Shown: positions 36,101 through 43,595, counted from the first letter of the stretch. The stretch: DNA of 64,000 nt from Halopelagius inordinatus (GCF_900113245.1 NZ_FOOQ01000007.1:52714-116713); one strand, 5' to 3'. The notes: generated by a model not told the origin, from the sequence alone. A program made the numbers and translations.

Positions 36101-37419
36101 TCGACGACGTCGACGCCGAGCCGCCATCGTATGATGCACTCGCGGACATTCGAGAACGATCACGATACCTCGATACGACCGTCGATATCGACGCCGACGA
36201 GCTCCGCATCCGGCTCACTGAAGCCGGAGAGGATATCTCGACACCCGATACTGGTAGCGTGCAGGCCGCTGGTGGGAGTGTCCACGACGCAGCACTCCTC
36301 CAGATCGAAGAAGAGCTCACCGCACTCGGCTTCACTGTCTCGATCCTCGCACAGGATGGCAGCGAGAAACCTGACGCGAGGGCGAGCCACCCCGACGTTG
36401 CCGACCGATTCGCCATCGAAGTCGAAACGACGACACCCGAGAATCCCGCAAAGGTGCTCACGAATCTCCGGAAAGCCCAAGAAGCAGGGGATATCCCGCT
36501 GTTTGTCGTTCGCCCAGGAAACGACGAAACTGAGTGGGCCGAGCGTGTCGACGGCATTCTCACACCACCCGTCCGTACCCTCCAGAATGGTGAGACACGG
36601 TTCTACACGACTGACTCGAATCTCACGTTCAACGGTGGAGCGACCGAAGAAGGTGGAGTGACGGCCGTGCGGCCGGCGACCGACGACGAGAACGGGACCC
36701 AGAACATCTGGCAGCGTGATGGCGACGAGATCGTCCTTCGTGATGCCAGCGGGACGGAACACATCCGCCTCCCGTCGCTTGAAAAACTCTCGAAGGACCG
36801 TGTTCCAGCCATCTACAGCTACGACCACGCTGCCGACGAGTACGTGGTATACGAGCACGGTGAGCAACACATCTACGAGACGAAATCGAAGTTCGAGGAC
36901 GACTGGGTGCGTATCAAGAAGCCATTTGTCCCCGAAGCCGAACTCCCCGTACCAGACTACACACGTTCGACGTACGGCATCCTTATCCTTCACGATGAGG
37001 CGGAATCGGTCGTGTATGAAGACGGCGAGAAGCGGCCACTCTCGGCAATCACTGACGGGTCGCTCCGTCCGGTATCGCCCGAATCAGCGGCCGCTGACGA
37101 ACCACCCAGTCAGACCGACCAGGCAGATGAGCCGGTCGAAGAGAAGCAGGAAGACCAATCGCCACCGTCGTTCGAATCGTTCGTCGACGAATATCTTGCC
37201 GAAGATGCGGATGGAGCCGTGCCGAAAGATGATGTATTCGATCTCTACAACGACTGGGCAGAAGCATATGGAATCGACGATCCGCTGAATAAGAGCTGGT
37301 TCACACGGAAGCTCAACACCCACATCGAGGTAGACTCCACGAAGAAGCGAATCGACGGGGAACCCGTCCCGCATTACACTGGTGTCCGCATCCGGTCTGA
37401 AGAGGACTTTCAGCCATGA
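33100..37419 (+). CDS. Giant VirD4/TraD-like coupling ATPase fused to PD-(D/E)XK-like and D5-type winged-helix domains
   Basis: The 1,439-residue protein has a 500-residue N-terminal part (start MREYLRVTPTSERLNPERLP), then a conjugation motor with Walker A GTTGSGKS at 505-512 and Walker B LLVDEAASV with Asp787/Glu788. After an alpha-rich linker, residues about 1065-1140 show a restriction-endonuclease-like pattern: Glu-rich helix, KPD with Asp1092, IEVET with Glu1107 and Glu1109, and Lys1118 in the next helix. The last 80 residues (1358-1434) resemble the C-terminal winged helix of P4/D5 primases (VFDLYNDWAEAYG, LNKSWFTRKL). Role in DNA substrate processing is inferred. Confidence 0.8.
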   Translation: MREYLRVTPTSERLNPERLPQALESLHKLTSTDSTGLADKLNPLHSDTPLRFEFLALSEGKDDPVEFYYGADDHLDTLEKRLRSVYPETFDIERTEVDIASRLVQPVEFDRETFVEHYGAGDLQYEFDPDEQYERGTDDNKQSGPGDAESVADGGTVGDQSADHIIEIGDTALELAPPDAIPEDEPLTTLAKPTVTSEGTILARPATESVSPLGVRWQGSATRKQDWMTSLSPFTADDEAELPAVDQPGGALASLVDHLMEATAPVAFQVVFQRRESWQSDADLRKEDVIDGRDTLAQEIIGSLFELDDQSESRDRNQLSDAVAKRVAAIEAKNPKRSFTANIRAIGIPSGGDGRDDLGERMQSLVPVFDPLDGPYYQVAAERIRDSGLRAATKERNARAALQRLLDREITTGRGTTRPEFVLSGRELAHFVLVPSSEQLTVEGARGTRAEQQSRNPLPRPHQDLMGEFRDGMAIGYALDDTGEAEDVPTHIPPGLLPTHYGRFGTTGSGKSKALINDMLSLYDNTEGPTILIIPKNDDMAQNYMRAHARRFGMTDLEENVVHFPIPDVLPGFSFFDLEPPMESGRRREDAVQRKADHYEEILKLVMGTDRYERATVAPTLIKTLIKALFDEEYGRENGLYRASTDYFAHRQLEHVVDQLWEAGPPNENIGDAPRSSDEEVTRTIRRQLQLDPNTFANVMGGVGNRLAYISQDTHLRQIFNNTENQFDFRDVLDEDTVILFDLGDLRDDAARIMTGVILTNLDAALKDRKQALSQHSDDYVVNLLVDEAASVVVSDIMNDLLEKGRGFRLSVGLSMQFPEQMEAEGGRKIYLNALNNIGSSLIGKINVDRELARAMAHEEMDPADFANRIRSLPRGEWIASLPSPTFGETGPYPFSLEPLPIPPGHPESESPLTEREEEQFTETLSSMHEDINDEHGVPAATDASTTRTPIDGHGVLDIGSDDLDVAIAKVVRSLQLREECREENGWVAVEAVDDELRRLFDDVDAEPPSYDALADIRERSRYLDTTVDIDADELRIRLTEAGEDISTPDTGSVQAAGGSVHDAALLQIEEELTALGFTVSILAQDGSEKPDARASHPDVADRFAIEVETTTPENPAKVLTNLRKAQEAGDIPLFVVRPGNDETEWAERVDGILTPPVRTLQNGETRFYTTDSNLTFNGGATEEGGVTAVRPATDDENGTQNIWQRDGDEIVLRDASGTEHIRLPSLEKLSKDRVPAIYSYDHAADEYVVYEHGEQHIYETKSKFEDDWVRIKKPFVPEAELPVPDYTRSTYGILILHDEAESVVYEDGEKRPLSAITDGSLRPVSPESAAADEPPSQTDQADEPVEEKQEDQSPPSFESFVDEYLAEDADGAVPKDDVFDLYNDWAEAYGIDDPLNKSWFTRKLNTHIEVDSTKKRIDGEPVPHYTGVRIRSEEDFQP

Positions 37420-37764
37420 AATGGACGTACACGGTCCAATTCCCGATATCATCGGGACTTCTTGAGACCTGTTCCACCCAAGCTGAATCATGACCTCATC
37501 CAATCAAACTCGAAGGTCGGAAATCACCCGACTGCGGCATGTTCCACCCAAATCCTCAATGGGTGGAACACCAACGAACTTGGCGGAATGGGTGGAACAC
37601 GCTCACGTCCAGCGGTTTGCAACCAGCCATAGTGAGTGTTCCACCCAACAACCAACTAGGATAGAACGGGGGGTCCCCGTTGGGACCAAGGGATTGGATC
37701 GCGACGTACAGCAGAGTGAGTTCTGTGCTGGCTCAGAGCCAGTGAGAGCCATGCGAGGTGCTAC
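37420..37764. other. Candidate replication origin / control region between coupling ATPase and primase-like gene
   Basis: This stretch of about 345 bases holds a 7-bp hairpin (TCCCGAT at 37441-37447 with ATCGGGA at 37451-37457), the five-copy GTTCCACCCA array and no convincing gene. An overlapping 92-codon frame (37490-37768) has a composition unlike neighbouring proteins and consists partly of translated repeats, so it is not called. Confidence 0.55.
37471..37647. repeat. Iteron-like array of five GTTCCACCCA repeats
   Basis: Exact 10-bp copies are at 37471-37480, 37541-37550 and 37638-37647 (forward) and 37560-37569 and 37589-37598 (reverse). The copies at 37541 and 37560 form an inverted pair with a 9-base spacer. 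The array lies 120 bases before a primase/replication-like gene, as iterons lie before rep genes in plasmids. It could be an origin or a cooperative operator. Confidence 0.7.
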
Positions 37765-37770
37765 GTGAGG

Positions 37771-39033
37771 ATGAGTGAGCCTATGATCGGCGAGCCGGAG
37801 GCGGTTCCGGAGTCGTTACGCGAACGCGACCAGTGGGTGTGCTGGCGGGAAGAGAACCGAGACGGTAAACCGACGAAGATTCCGGTGACGCCGGGGGCTG
37901 GGGGGTTCGCGTCAGCAACAGCGTCGGAGACCTGGGCGAGTTTCGAGGCAGCACTCGACTACACCGAGACGGAGCACGCCGATGGTGTCGGGTTCGTGTT
38001 TACCGACGACGATCCCATCGTCGGCATCGACCTGGACGACTGCCGTGATCCTGAAACCGGCGACGTCGACGACGACGCACAGGACATCATCGCACGACTC
38101 GACTCCTATACGGAGGTATCGCCGTCCGGCACCGGCTATCACGTCCTGATCACCGGCACACTCCCCGACGGGCGGAACCGGCGCGGGAGCGTCGAACTGT
38201 ACGACACGGCACGTTTTTTCACCGTTACTGGCGACCACGTCGGCCGGACACCCACTCGCGTTGCACGCCGGCAGGACGCGCTCACAGCGATTCACCGTGA
38301 GTACGTTCAGGACACCGAGCGTGACACGGCCCCCGAGTCCAAGCAGTATGAGGGCGCTGACGACGAGTCACCGACGACCGGTGCAGCCGCCGTTGACGTC
38401 GACCTCGAAGACGGGGACCTCCTCGAGAAAGCGCGAAACGCATCGAACGGCGAGAAGTTCGAGCGGCTCTGGAACGGGAATACGGTCGGCTACGACAGTC
38501 AGTCCGAGGCCGACATGGCGCTGTGTTGTTTGCTGGCGTTCTGGACTGGCGGCGACCAGACGCAGATGGATCACCTGTTCCGCCAGTCAGGATTGCTTCG
38601 GGAGAAGTGGGACGAGGTCCACTACGCTGATGGGTCGACGTACGGGGAGAAAACCATCGAGCGAGCGATTGCGACTACTTCCGAGTTCTACGACCCGGAC
38701 GCCGGCGACGACGCCGCAGATTCCCACGACGCACCTGGCGGGGTCACTGCTGGCGGTACTCCTGACGACGCAGACCGGAGTCGTGCGTATCTGGCGGAGA
38801 AAAACCGACTGTTGAGCGAGCGCGTCGACGAACTCGAGGCAACACTCGAACAGAAGACGGAGCGGATCGAGGCTCTTGAAGCAAAGGTCGAGCGGCTCAC
38901 CGACGAACTCGCAACCCGTGACCGGGAGACTGCACAGTCTCACGAGGAAGACTCCGGTACTGCGAGAGAGACCGATGACGATTCAGAATCACCCTCTATG
39001 TTGAGTCGATTCTTCGGTGGCCAGTCCGAGTAG
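37771..39033 (+). CDS. Primase-polymerase-like replication protein (AEP/NrS-1 type N-terminus)
   Basis: The product of about 420 residues begins VPESLRERDQWVCWREENRDGKPTKIP-like sequence, has DGVGFVFTDDDPIVGIDLDD with an Asp pair and the conserved SPSGTGYHVLI motif; these define the archaeo-eukaryotic primase-type domain of phage/plasmid replication proteins. A helical middle domain (CCLLAFWTGGDQTQMDHLFR, LREKWDEVHY) is also typical. The C-terminal 80 residues form a coiled coil. No helicase Walker motif is present, so it must work with another motor. GTG at 37765 is an alternative start. Confidence 0.75.
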   Translation: MSEPMIGEPEAVPESLRERDQWVCWREENRDGKPTKIPVTPGAGGFASATASETWASFEAALDYTETEHADGVGFVFTDDDPIVGIDLDDCRDPETGDVDDDAQDIIARLDSYTEVSPSGTGYHVLITGTLPDGRNRRGSVELYDTARFFTVTGDHVGRTPTRVARRQDALTAIHREYVQDTERDTAPESKQYEGADDESPTTGAAAVDVDLEDGDLLEKARNASNGEKFERLWNGNTVGYDSQSEADMALCCLLAFWTGGDQTQMDHLFRQSGLLREKWDEVHYADGSTYGEKTIERAIATTSEFYDPDAGDDAADSHDAPGGVTAGGTPDDADRSRAYLAEKNRLLSERVDELEATLEQKTERIEALEAKVERLTDELATRDRETAQSHEEDSGTARETDDDSESPSMLSRFFGGQSE

Positions 39034-39099
39034 TAGCGCCGCGTCACCTTCATCCGAGAAGTCCTCCCTCGAGCCTTCTAATTCCGTGAGCTGAGAAGA

Positions 39100-39140
39100 T
39101 TAACCAACAGGCTCGCTATATCACGCTGCTTGTTGGTTAA
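39100..39140. repeat. Spaced inverted repeat, site 2
   Basis: TTAACCAACA at 39100-39109 and TGTTGGTTAA at 39131-39140, perfect arms, 21-base spacer. It is 104 bases upstream of the DUF7342-like regulator start. Confidence 0.75.
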
Positions 39141-39214
39141 CTACGCTGAGTCTCGCCGTGAAATGGGGGCTACCGCAGGATATTGTGGTTCAGGAAACTA
39201 TTCCTCGAAGTAAG

Positions 39215-39222
39215 AACTATAT
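39215..39222 (+). promoter_or_regulatory. TATA box before the DUF7342-like regulator
   Basis: AACTATAT lies about 27 bases upstream of the ATG at 39245, consistent with a leaderless transcript and supporting the start choice. It lies downstream of inverted-repeat site 2. Confidence 0.5.
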
Positions 39223-39244
39223 CCTCTGGTCTACAAGCCCACGT

Positions 39245-39778
39245 ATGTCCGAGTCAGACGCCGCCGATGGGCCGCCCCCCTTCGAGGATGCGTTCGCCAG
39301 CGACGACGTCGAACAACGCATCTACGGTACCATCCTACAGACCCGCGAGCCGACGACGGCGAGCGCGATCGCCGACAGCGCCGACTGTGACCCCAAGACC
39401 GCCCGGAAGTATTTGAGCTGGTTCGACGATCTCGGCATCGTTACCCGGTACGACGGACATCCAGCCACCTACGAACGGAATGACGCGTATTTCGAGTGGC
39501 GACGCATCAACCAGCTCGCAGCCGACCATTCCGTCGAGGACCTGCAGGAGCGCGTTCGTGAACTCACGACGCGCATCACCGAGTACGAAGACACGTACGA
39601 CGCCGCGTCACCGGCTGCTATCGATGCCGTCGCTGCCGCGGAAGCCAGCGACGAGCGGACCATCGACGACGTGTACAGCGACCTCGCCGACTGGGCGACC
39701 GCCCGCGAGGAGCGTGACCGCTACGAACGCGCCCGCCAGCAACGTACGGGTGGCGAGCGCGAACAGGCGTCCGGGTAG
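39245..39778 (+). CDS. HTH protein (DUF7342-like), putative antitoxin/regulator
   Basis: The 177-residue protein has a winged helix (IYGTILQTREPTTASAIADSA, CDPKTARKYLSWFDDLGIV, YERNDAYFEWRRI) and a long helical tail with coiled-coil character (LQERVRELTTRITEYEDTYD). This organisation is common in haloarchaeal mobile elements. The next gene, eight bases downstream, is of the TumE type, so this protein probably acts as its antitoxin or repressor. The start at 39245 is backed by a TATA box. Confidence 0.72.
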   Translation: MSESDAADGPPPFEDAFASDDVEQRIYGTILQTREPTTASAIADSADCDPKTARKYLSWFDDLGIVTRYDGHPATYERNDAYFEWRRINQLAADHSVEDLQERVRELTTRITEYEDTYDAASPAAIDAVAAAEASDERTIDDVYSDLADWATAREERDRYERARQQRTGGEREQASG

Positions 39779-39786
39779 CCCGCCTG

Positions 39787-40221
39787 ATGGCGCCACCGAC
39801 AGGCGATGGCGGGAGCCCTGCCCCCATCGATCGTCCCATCCTCGAGTTCCTTCAGACACGGCTCCAAGCCACCGGACAAGTCTCCCACGCGGCCATCACG
39901 GATGCAAGCGGCCATCTCGAGCTTCAGGTCGTCTTTGCATCGTCATACTACCCAGCGTCCATCGACGACGCAACCCTGACTGTCCGCTGGTACACGAACG
40001 ACGACTTCACAATCCACTATCGAGAGGTCCATTCGGAGCACACCTGTGACTGCCGATGGGATCGGCATCCGAACCCCCACAATACGCGCGATCACTTCCA
40101 TCCCCCGCCCACCGCCCCGACGCCCGGTGACGATGACTCCTGGCCGACCGATCATCGTGATGTCCTGCGACTCGTCCTCGACGAGATTGAAGACCGGATC
40201 GCAGTACTGTGGAGCGAATAA
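39787..40221 (+). CDS. TumE family toxin-like protein
   Basis: The 144-residue protein carries the compact pattern YREVHSEH, WDRHPNPHNTRDHFHPPP, which is the hallmark of the DUF6516/TumE family, preceded by a beta-rich N-terminal half. TumE proteins are toxins of toxin-antitoxin systems. The partner is the HTH gene immediately upstream. The family identification is by pattern; the toxic action is not known for archaea. Confidence 0.65.
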   Translation: MAPPTGDGGSPAPIDRPILEFLQTRLQATGQVSHAAITDASGHLELQVVFASSYYPASIDDATLTVRWYTNDDFTIHYREVHSEHTCDCRWDRHPNPHNTRDHFHPPPTAPTPGDDDSWPTDHRDVLRLVLDEIEDRIAVLWSE

Positions 40222-40349
40222 GCGACTGCCCCCGCAGTGGCGTTTATCGCGCCGACCAAGGGTGACGGCGCTCAGCCCGATGGGCATCACCACGAGAGTC
40301 GTCGTGGTGTCCAGCCTGGAGTCAGCTGAGTGCAGTCACAGGTGAATCC

Positions 40350-40838
40350 ATGTCTACCTTCAGTAACTCCGAGACAGCGAGTGCATCGCCGTCAGAAAAC
40401 CACACGAGCCCACCCCGAGAGACCGAGGACACAGAGCCACAGACATCCTGGCCAGACGATACGAGCAGCGAGGATGGAACACCAACGCTCAGGATGGACC
40501 AATGTCCGGAGTGTGGGAACCGTCGCTTCGTCTCAAAACTCCTCGTGTACGAGATCACAGGCTACGACGAGGGCGGCGAGCAAGAGTTCCGCCGCCAGCA
40601 CGTCCGGGCAGAGTTCGAATACACCTGCAGCGAGTGCCAGACGACACTCCGGACGCTTCCCGCAGATCGCCGCGATTACTACGACGAAGTCGCGGTCCTC
40701 GAAACAGAACGGCGGGCAGCCCTCCGTGATCAACTCCGCCAGCTGGGGCAGCGGTGCTGGCGGCGTCTCGCAGCGCGAACGACGTGGCTGGCACTCGGAC
40801 TCGTAATACTCGTGACCGGCCTCGTGATCGCACTCTAA
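40350..40838 (+). CDS. Zinc-ribbon protein with C-terminal membrane anchor
   Basis: The 162-residue protein has a Ser/Thr/Glu-rich disordered N-terminus, a zinc ribbon built from CPECGNRRF (near 52-60) and YTCSECQTTL (near 90), and a final membrane helix WLALGLVILVTGLVIAL. It is therefore a membrane-tethered, cytoplasm-facing zinc protein. No function is recognised. The upstream 128-base gap shows no clear promoter. Confidence 0.65.
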   Translation: MSTFSNSETASASPSENHTSPPRETEDTEPQTSWPDDTSSEDGTPTLRMDQCPECGNRRFVSKLLVYEITGYDEGGEQEFRRQHVRAEFEYTCSECQTTLRTLPADRRDYYDEVAVLETERRAALRDQLRQLGQRCWRRLAARTTWLALGLVILVTGLVIAL

Positions 40839-41014
40839 CAGTCCGAAAGAAGAGAGCCTCCCCGCTATCGACTCTTGCAATCCGCCGAAATACGCAGTGT
40901 GCCATCGACGGTGGAGAGCTAGCCCATCAGCAGCAGGAGAGGAACGGGTTCGGCGTACGTGCCCGGGAAGAGCAGGGCGCAAACGGCCGGGCGAGCTGGC
41001 CGCACGTGATCGTC

Positions 41015-41040
41015 GTTCGCGCCCGCAAAGGGGCGAGGCG
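41015..41040 (+). promoter_or_regulatory. GC-hairpin leader motif (copy before the gene at 41070)
   Basis: GTTCGCGCCCGCAAAGGGGC, followed by GAGGCG, belongs to the recurring leader family, although the T tract is short. It is 29 bases before the ATG. The rest of the 231-base gap at 40839-41069 shows nothing else. Confidence 0.4.
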
Positions 41041-41069
41041 CGCTCGAAGCGCGTCCAGTGAGAGCTTCC

Positions 41070-41354
41070 ATGACTGGACCTGATATCCTCGACGATACGA
41101 CAGACGACTACGAACGACTCGAAACCGAACTCGTTGCCCAGGACCGGGATGCGGCCCGGGTCTCGACGGCGGACGTCGACGAGCGGAGTGCCCGCCGTCT
41201 CGTGGGTGATCTCATTGAAGACGATGTGGTGACGCCGGTCCCCGACCAGCGGGTCCTCGTTCACGGGCCGAGTGGCGAGGCCTTCGACTCGATCACCCAG
41301 CTCGCCGTGTTCCATCGCGGATGGAGAGCCGCCAGAGACGCGGAGGACAACTGA
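41070..41354 (+). CDS. Hypothetical protein, small haloarchaeal type
   Basis: The 94-residue protein is acidic, with the core DVDERSARRLVGDLIEDDVVTPVPDQRVLVH suggestive of a small winged-helix-like fold (quoted here in part). It overlaps the next zinc-ribbon gene as TGATG. No family is recognised. Confidence 0.6.
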   Translation: MTGPDILDDTTDDYERLETELVAQDRDAARVSTADVDERSARRLVGDLIEDDVVTPVPDQRVLVHGPSGEAFDSITQLAVFHRGWRAARDAEDN

Positions 41355-41680
41355 TGCAACAGACGCTTTCCGGGTGTGCGTTCTGCGAGACGCTGCCAGG
41401 GTCAGAAATGGGCGAGGCGCATACGTGGGGGCAGGACGAACGGGTCACCCACCCAATCTGTGTCGACTGTGCCGTCCAAGAACAGCCGGATCCCGAGGAG
41501 CACGATCACTACGCCTGCGACGGGTGTGGGCTCGTCGTTGACACGCTCGCAGCGCTCACCCGGTTCCGTGTGGAACTGGGGCACCTCGAAGGCCCGTTGC
41601 AACTGTGCGAGCACTGTAGTCCAGGGGGGCTCGCAACGTACTGGACGCGTGATCTCGAGGAGCATCTCGTGGCCGAGTGA
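41354..41680 (+). CDS. Small protein with three zinc-knuckle pairs
   Basis: The 108-residue protein contains CAFCE, ICVDCA, YACDGCG and LCEHC, four CxxC pairs enough for two zinc sites. Such treble-clef or ribbon proteins abound in haloarchaeal plasmids; none has a firm role. The ATG overlaps the upstream stop by one base. Confidence 0.65.
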   Translation: MQQTLSGCAFCETLPGSEMGEAHTWGQDERVTHPICVDCAVQEQPDPEEHDHYACDGCGLVVDTLAALTRFRVELGHLEGPLQLCEHCSPGGLATYWTRDLEEHLVAE

Positions 41681-41751
41681 CGCTCGACCGAGTGACGCTC
41701 ACATCGTACACACGAAAACGGCTAAGTGCGTTGGCTCACAATGTACACATT

Positions 41752-42054
41752 ATGAGCACCGATAAGAAGCGCGTGCAGTTCCGGGCCCCCGATCGGCTCA
41801 TCGACCGGGCCGACGCACTGGCCGCAGTCCTCGGGGAAGACCGGACCGACGTTCTCGTGACTGCACTTCGGGAGTACCTCCAAGACGCCGCTCACGACGA
41901 CGCACTCACCCAAGAGATCGCCGCCGCCTATTACGACGATGAGATCACCTTCGAGCAACTCAAAGCGCTCGTCGGCGCCGAGGAGGCGGCAAACCTCCGC
42001 GTGTTGAAACAGCAGTTGGACGAGGACTTCATCGACGAGGTCGCCGACGCTTAG
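41752..42054 (+). CDS. Ribbon-helix-helix antitoxin (UPF0175-like)
   Basis: The 100-residue protein has a ribbon-helix-helix start (RVQFRAPDRLIDRADALAAV, DRTDVLVTALREYL) and a C-terminal part AYYDDEITFEQLKALVGAEE resembling UPF0175. It is directly followed, without any gap, by a PIN toxin gene, so this is an RHH/PIN toxin-antitoxin pair. An upstream AATGTACACATT, just before the ATG, could be an operator. Confidence 0.78.
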   Translation: MSTDKKRVQFRAPDRLIDRADALAAVLGEDRTDVLVTALREYLQDAAHDDALTQEIAAAYYDDEITFEQLKALVGAEEAANLRVLKQQLDEDFIDEVADA

Positions 42055-42567
42055 ATGTCGCGGCTTATCGCAGACGCCTCCGCCCTCGTGAGTCTCGCCA
42101 TCGTTACTGACGACGATCCCGATCCACTCGCACTCTGTCTCTCCCGGTACGAGGTCGTCGTCCCAACGGCGGTCATCGATGAACTCCGAGAGATTGCCTC
42201 GTACGATGACGTCCATGGACACGCCGCGTCCGCCGTCCTCGACCAAACGGAGTCATTCACGACACAGTCGGTCGAACTCGATGCCGAGTTTCCCCTCGAT
42301 GACGGTGAAAACGCGGCGGTCACGCTCGCGAACGATCTCGATGCTGCGCTCTTCCTCTGTGACGAGTTCAACCAACTTGGCTTGATCCACGCCTCACTCG
42401 CTGATACCCGACTCGTCACGACACCGACGCTACTCTCGGTTCTCGTTCGAACTGAACACCTATCAGCTGCCGATGCGCGGGTGCTCCTCGATGCGATCAG
42501 TGACGCCCGTAGCTGGGGCGCGAACAGTTACGTGCAGCGAGCTCGCTCATTGCTCAAGGAGCCCTGA
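42055..42567 (+). CDS. PIN domain toxin (DUF3368-like nuclease)
   Basis: The 170-residue protein has the PIN acidic residues: Asp7 in LIADASALVSL, Glu near residue 42 in TAVIDELREIA, and Asp/Glu in LDDGENAAVTLAND and FLCDEFNQLG. PIN toxins cleave RNA. The ATG directly follows the stop of the RHH antitoxin. It resembles UPF0175-associated DUF3368 proteins. Confidence 0.78.
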   Translation: MSRLIADASALVSLAIVTDDDPDPLALCLSRYEVVVPTAVIDELREIASYDDVHGHAASAVLDQTESFTTQSVELDAEFPLDDGENAAVTLANDLDAALFLCDEFNQLGLIHASLADTRLVTTPTLLSVLVRTEHLSAADARVLLDAISDARSWGANSYVQRARSLLKEP

Positions 42568-42598
42568 CACCGTGGAGGATCCTTCGAAGTGAACAGAA

Positions 42599-42928
42599 AT
42601 GCCCGATAACGACGCTCTCTACGACGTTTGTGAACGAACGAAGAATCCCGAGCACGCATCAGTTGATGACGTGGTCGAACTCGTACTCGAGCGCGCACAG
42701 CATCCCCGGACGGAGCACCGGGATGCACATCTCGACGAGATGATGGCTACTGTTGTCGATAGGTACGGGACCGGCCCCGTCCGAACTGTTATCCATCGCG
42801 TTCTCGTCGACCACCACCCCTTTCGGACTGCCACGCATGACCTCGAGATGCGTAACGTCGACGGTGTTCGTATCGGGACAGCAGCCGGCCAGTTCCTTAC
42901 AGAATTGAACGCGCAGCACGACGATTGA
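42599..42928 (+). CDS. Hypothetical protein
   Basis: The 109-residue protein is acidic and helical; no family is recognised. It contains HPFRTATHDLEMRNVDGVRI in the second half. It follows the PIN gene by 31 bases and may belong to the same transcript. It is the last gene before the GC-rich noncoding stretch. Confidence 0.6.
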   Translation: MPDNDALYDVCERTKNPEHASVDDVVELVLERAQHPRTEHRDAHLDEMMATVVDRYGTGPVRTVIHRVLVDHHPFRTATHDLEMRNVDGVRIGTAAGQFLTELNAQHDD

Positions 42929-43595
42929 AATACAGTTTCTGAAAGCCCTCGGCCGCTCGGCATCCCGCGACCACCGCTGCGCTCCTCGTGCCTGTGGTGC
43001 TTGCGGGGTCGGGGGACGACCGAGACGGCCTCGCCCTTTCTGAGTCCGCCAGGACGGTAGCTGGATCGCCGAGTGTCGCGGCCGGCTAGACAGGTGTGTC
43101 CGTTATGGCCCGCCCCGCTCGCCGCGTTCCGCCCTCCGCGTCGCTCGCGACCGACCATTCCGGGCATGCGGGCGCTCTCCGCACCGCCCGCGCCCGTTCC
43201 GGGCTAAAATGGATGTGCCCTCGGCGCCAGCGGGTATCCCCGTCGGTTGCGCCCCTTGCGGGCTTTCGCGTTCCAGCGCTTGGTGCCGCCTGCGCTGTCG
43301 CGCGCCACACCGCGGCGCGCGTTCTCGGCGACAGTCGCCCTGGACACGGACCCGCACATCGGGCCGGACACGAGCGGGCATATCCCGCTGGCCGCTCGCT
43401 CCGGGCGGGTCGGCGCGCGGTGCTGGATGGTCGTCCGCCTCGGGCGCGCTCTCGCTCGCGCCCAGGAGGGCGCTCGCGAAGGCGCGAGCGAGAGCGCGCA
43501 GACGAGTCTGTCGGTTGTTGTCGTCGAGGAAATCCGCGATGTTGTAGCATCGCGGTGTCGGGCGCGTGAGCGCCTTCAGGAACCGGTGAGTTCCA
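42929..43595. other. 666-bp GC-rich region without a credible gene (candidate structured RNA or origin/transfer region)
   Basis: All six frames here give Arg/Ala/Pro-rich or Cys-rich sequence unlike the acidic proteins around it. The region is distinctly GC-richer than its neighbours, with many short self-complementary runs and a 19-bp perfect hairpin at 43444-43499. It lies directly before an SSB/RPA-like gene. A long structured RNA, an oriT-like site or a recombination hot spot are all possible. Confidence 0.5.
43444..43499. repeat. 19-bp perfect hairpin
   Basis: Arms at 43444-43462 and 43481-43499 are exact complements (GGGCGCGCT...? does not apply; arm begins GCGCGCTCTC and its partner ends GAGAGCGCGC) with an 18-base loop. 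The stem is almost all G-C pairs. Such long perfect stems are rare by chance and would be very stable in RNA or extruded in DNA. Confidence 0.7.

Noticed and set aside
37490..37768. 92-codon forward frame in the iteron region
   Set aside because: Its codons include the repeats, the composition is unlike neighbouring proteins, and it has no family; overlaps at both ends could be chance, so it is left as noncoding.
43096..43569. Several overlapping frames of 110-218 codons in the GC-rich stretch
   Set aside because: All are Arg/Ala/Pro-rich, basic and mutually overlapping on both strands, as expected for stop-poor GC-rich DNA.
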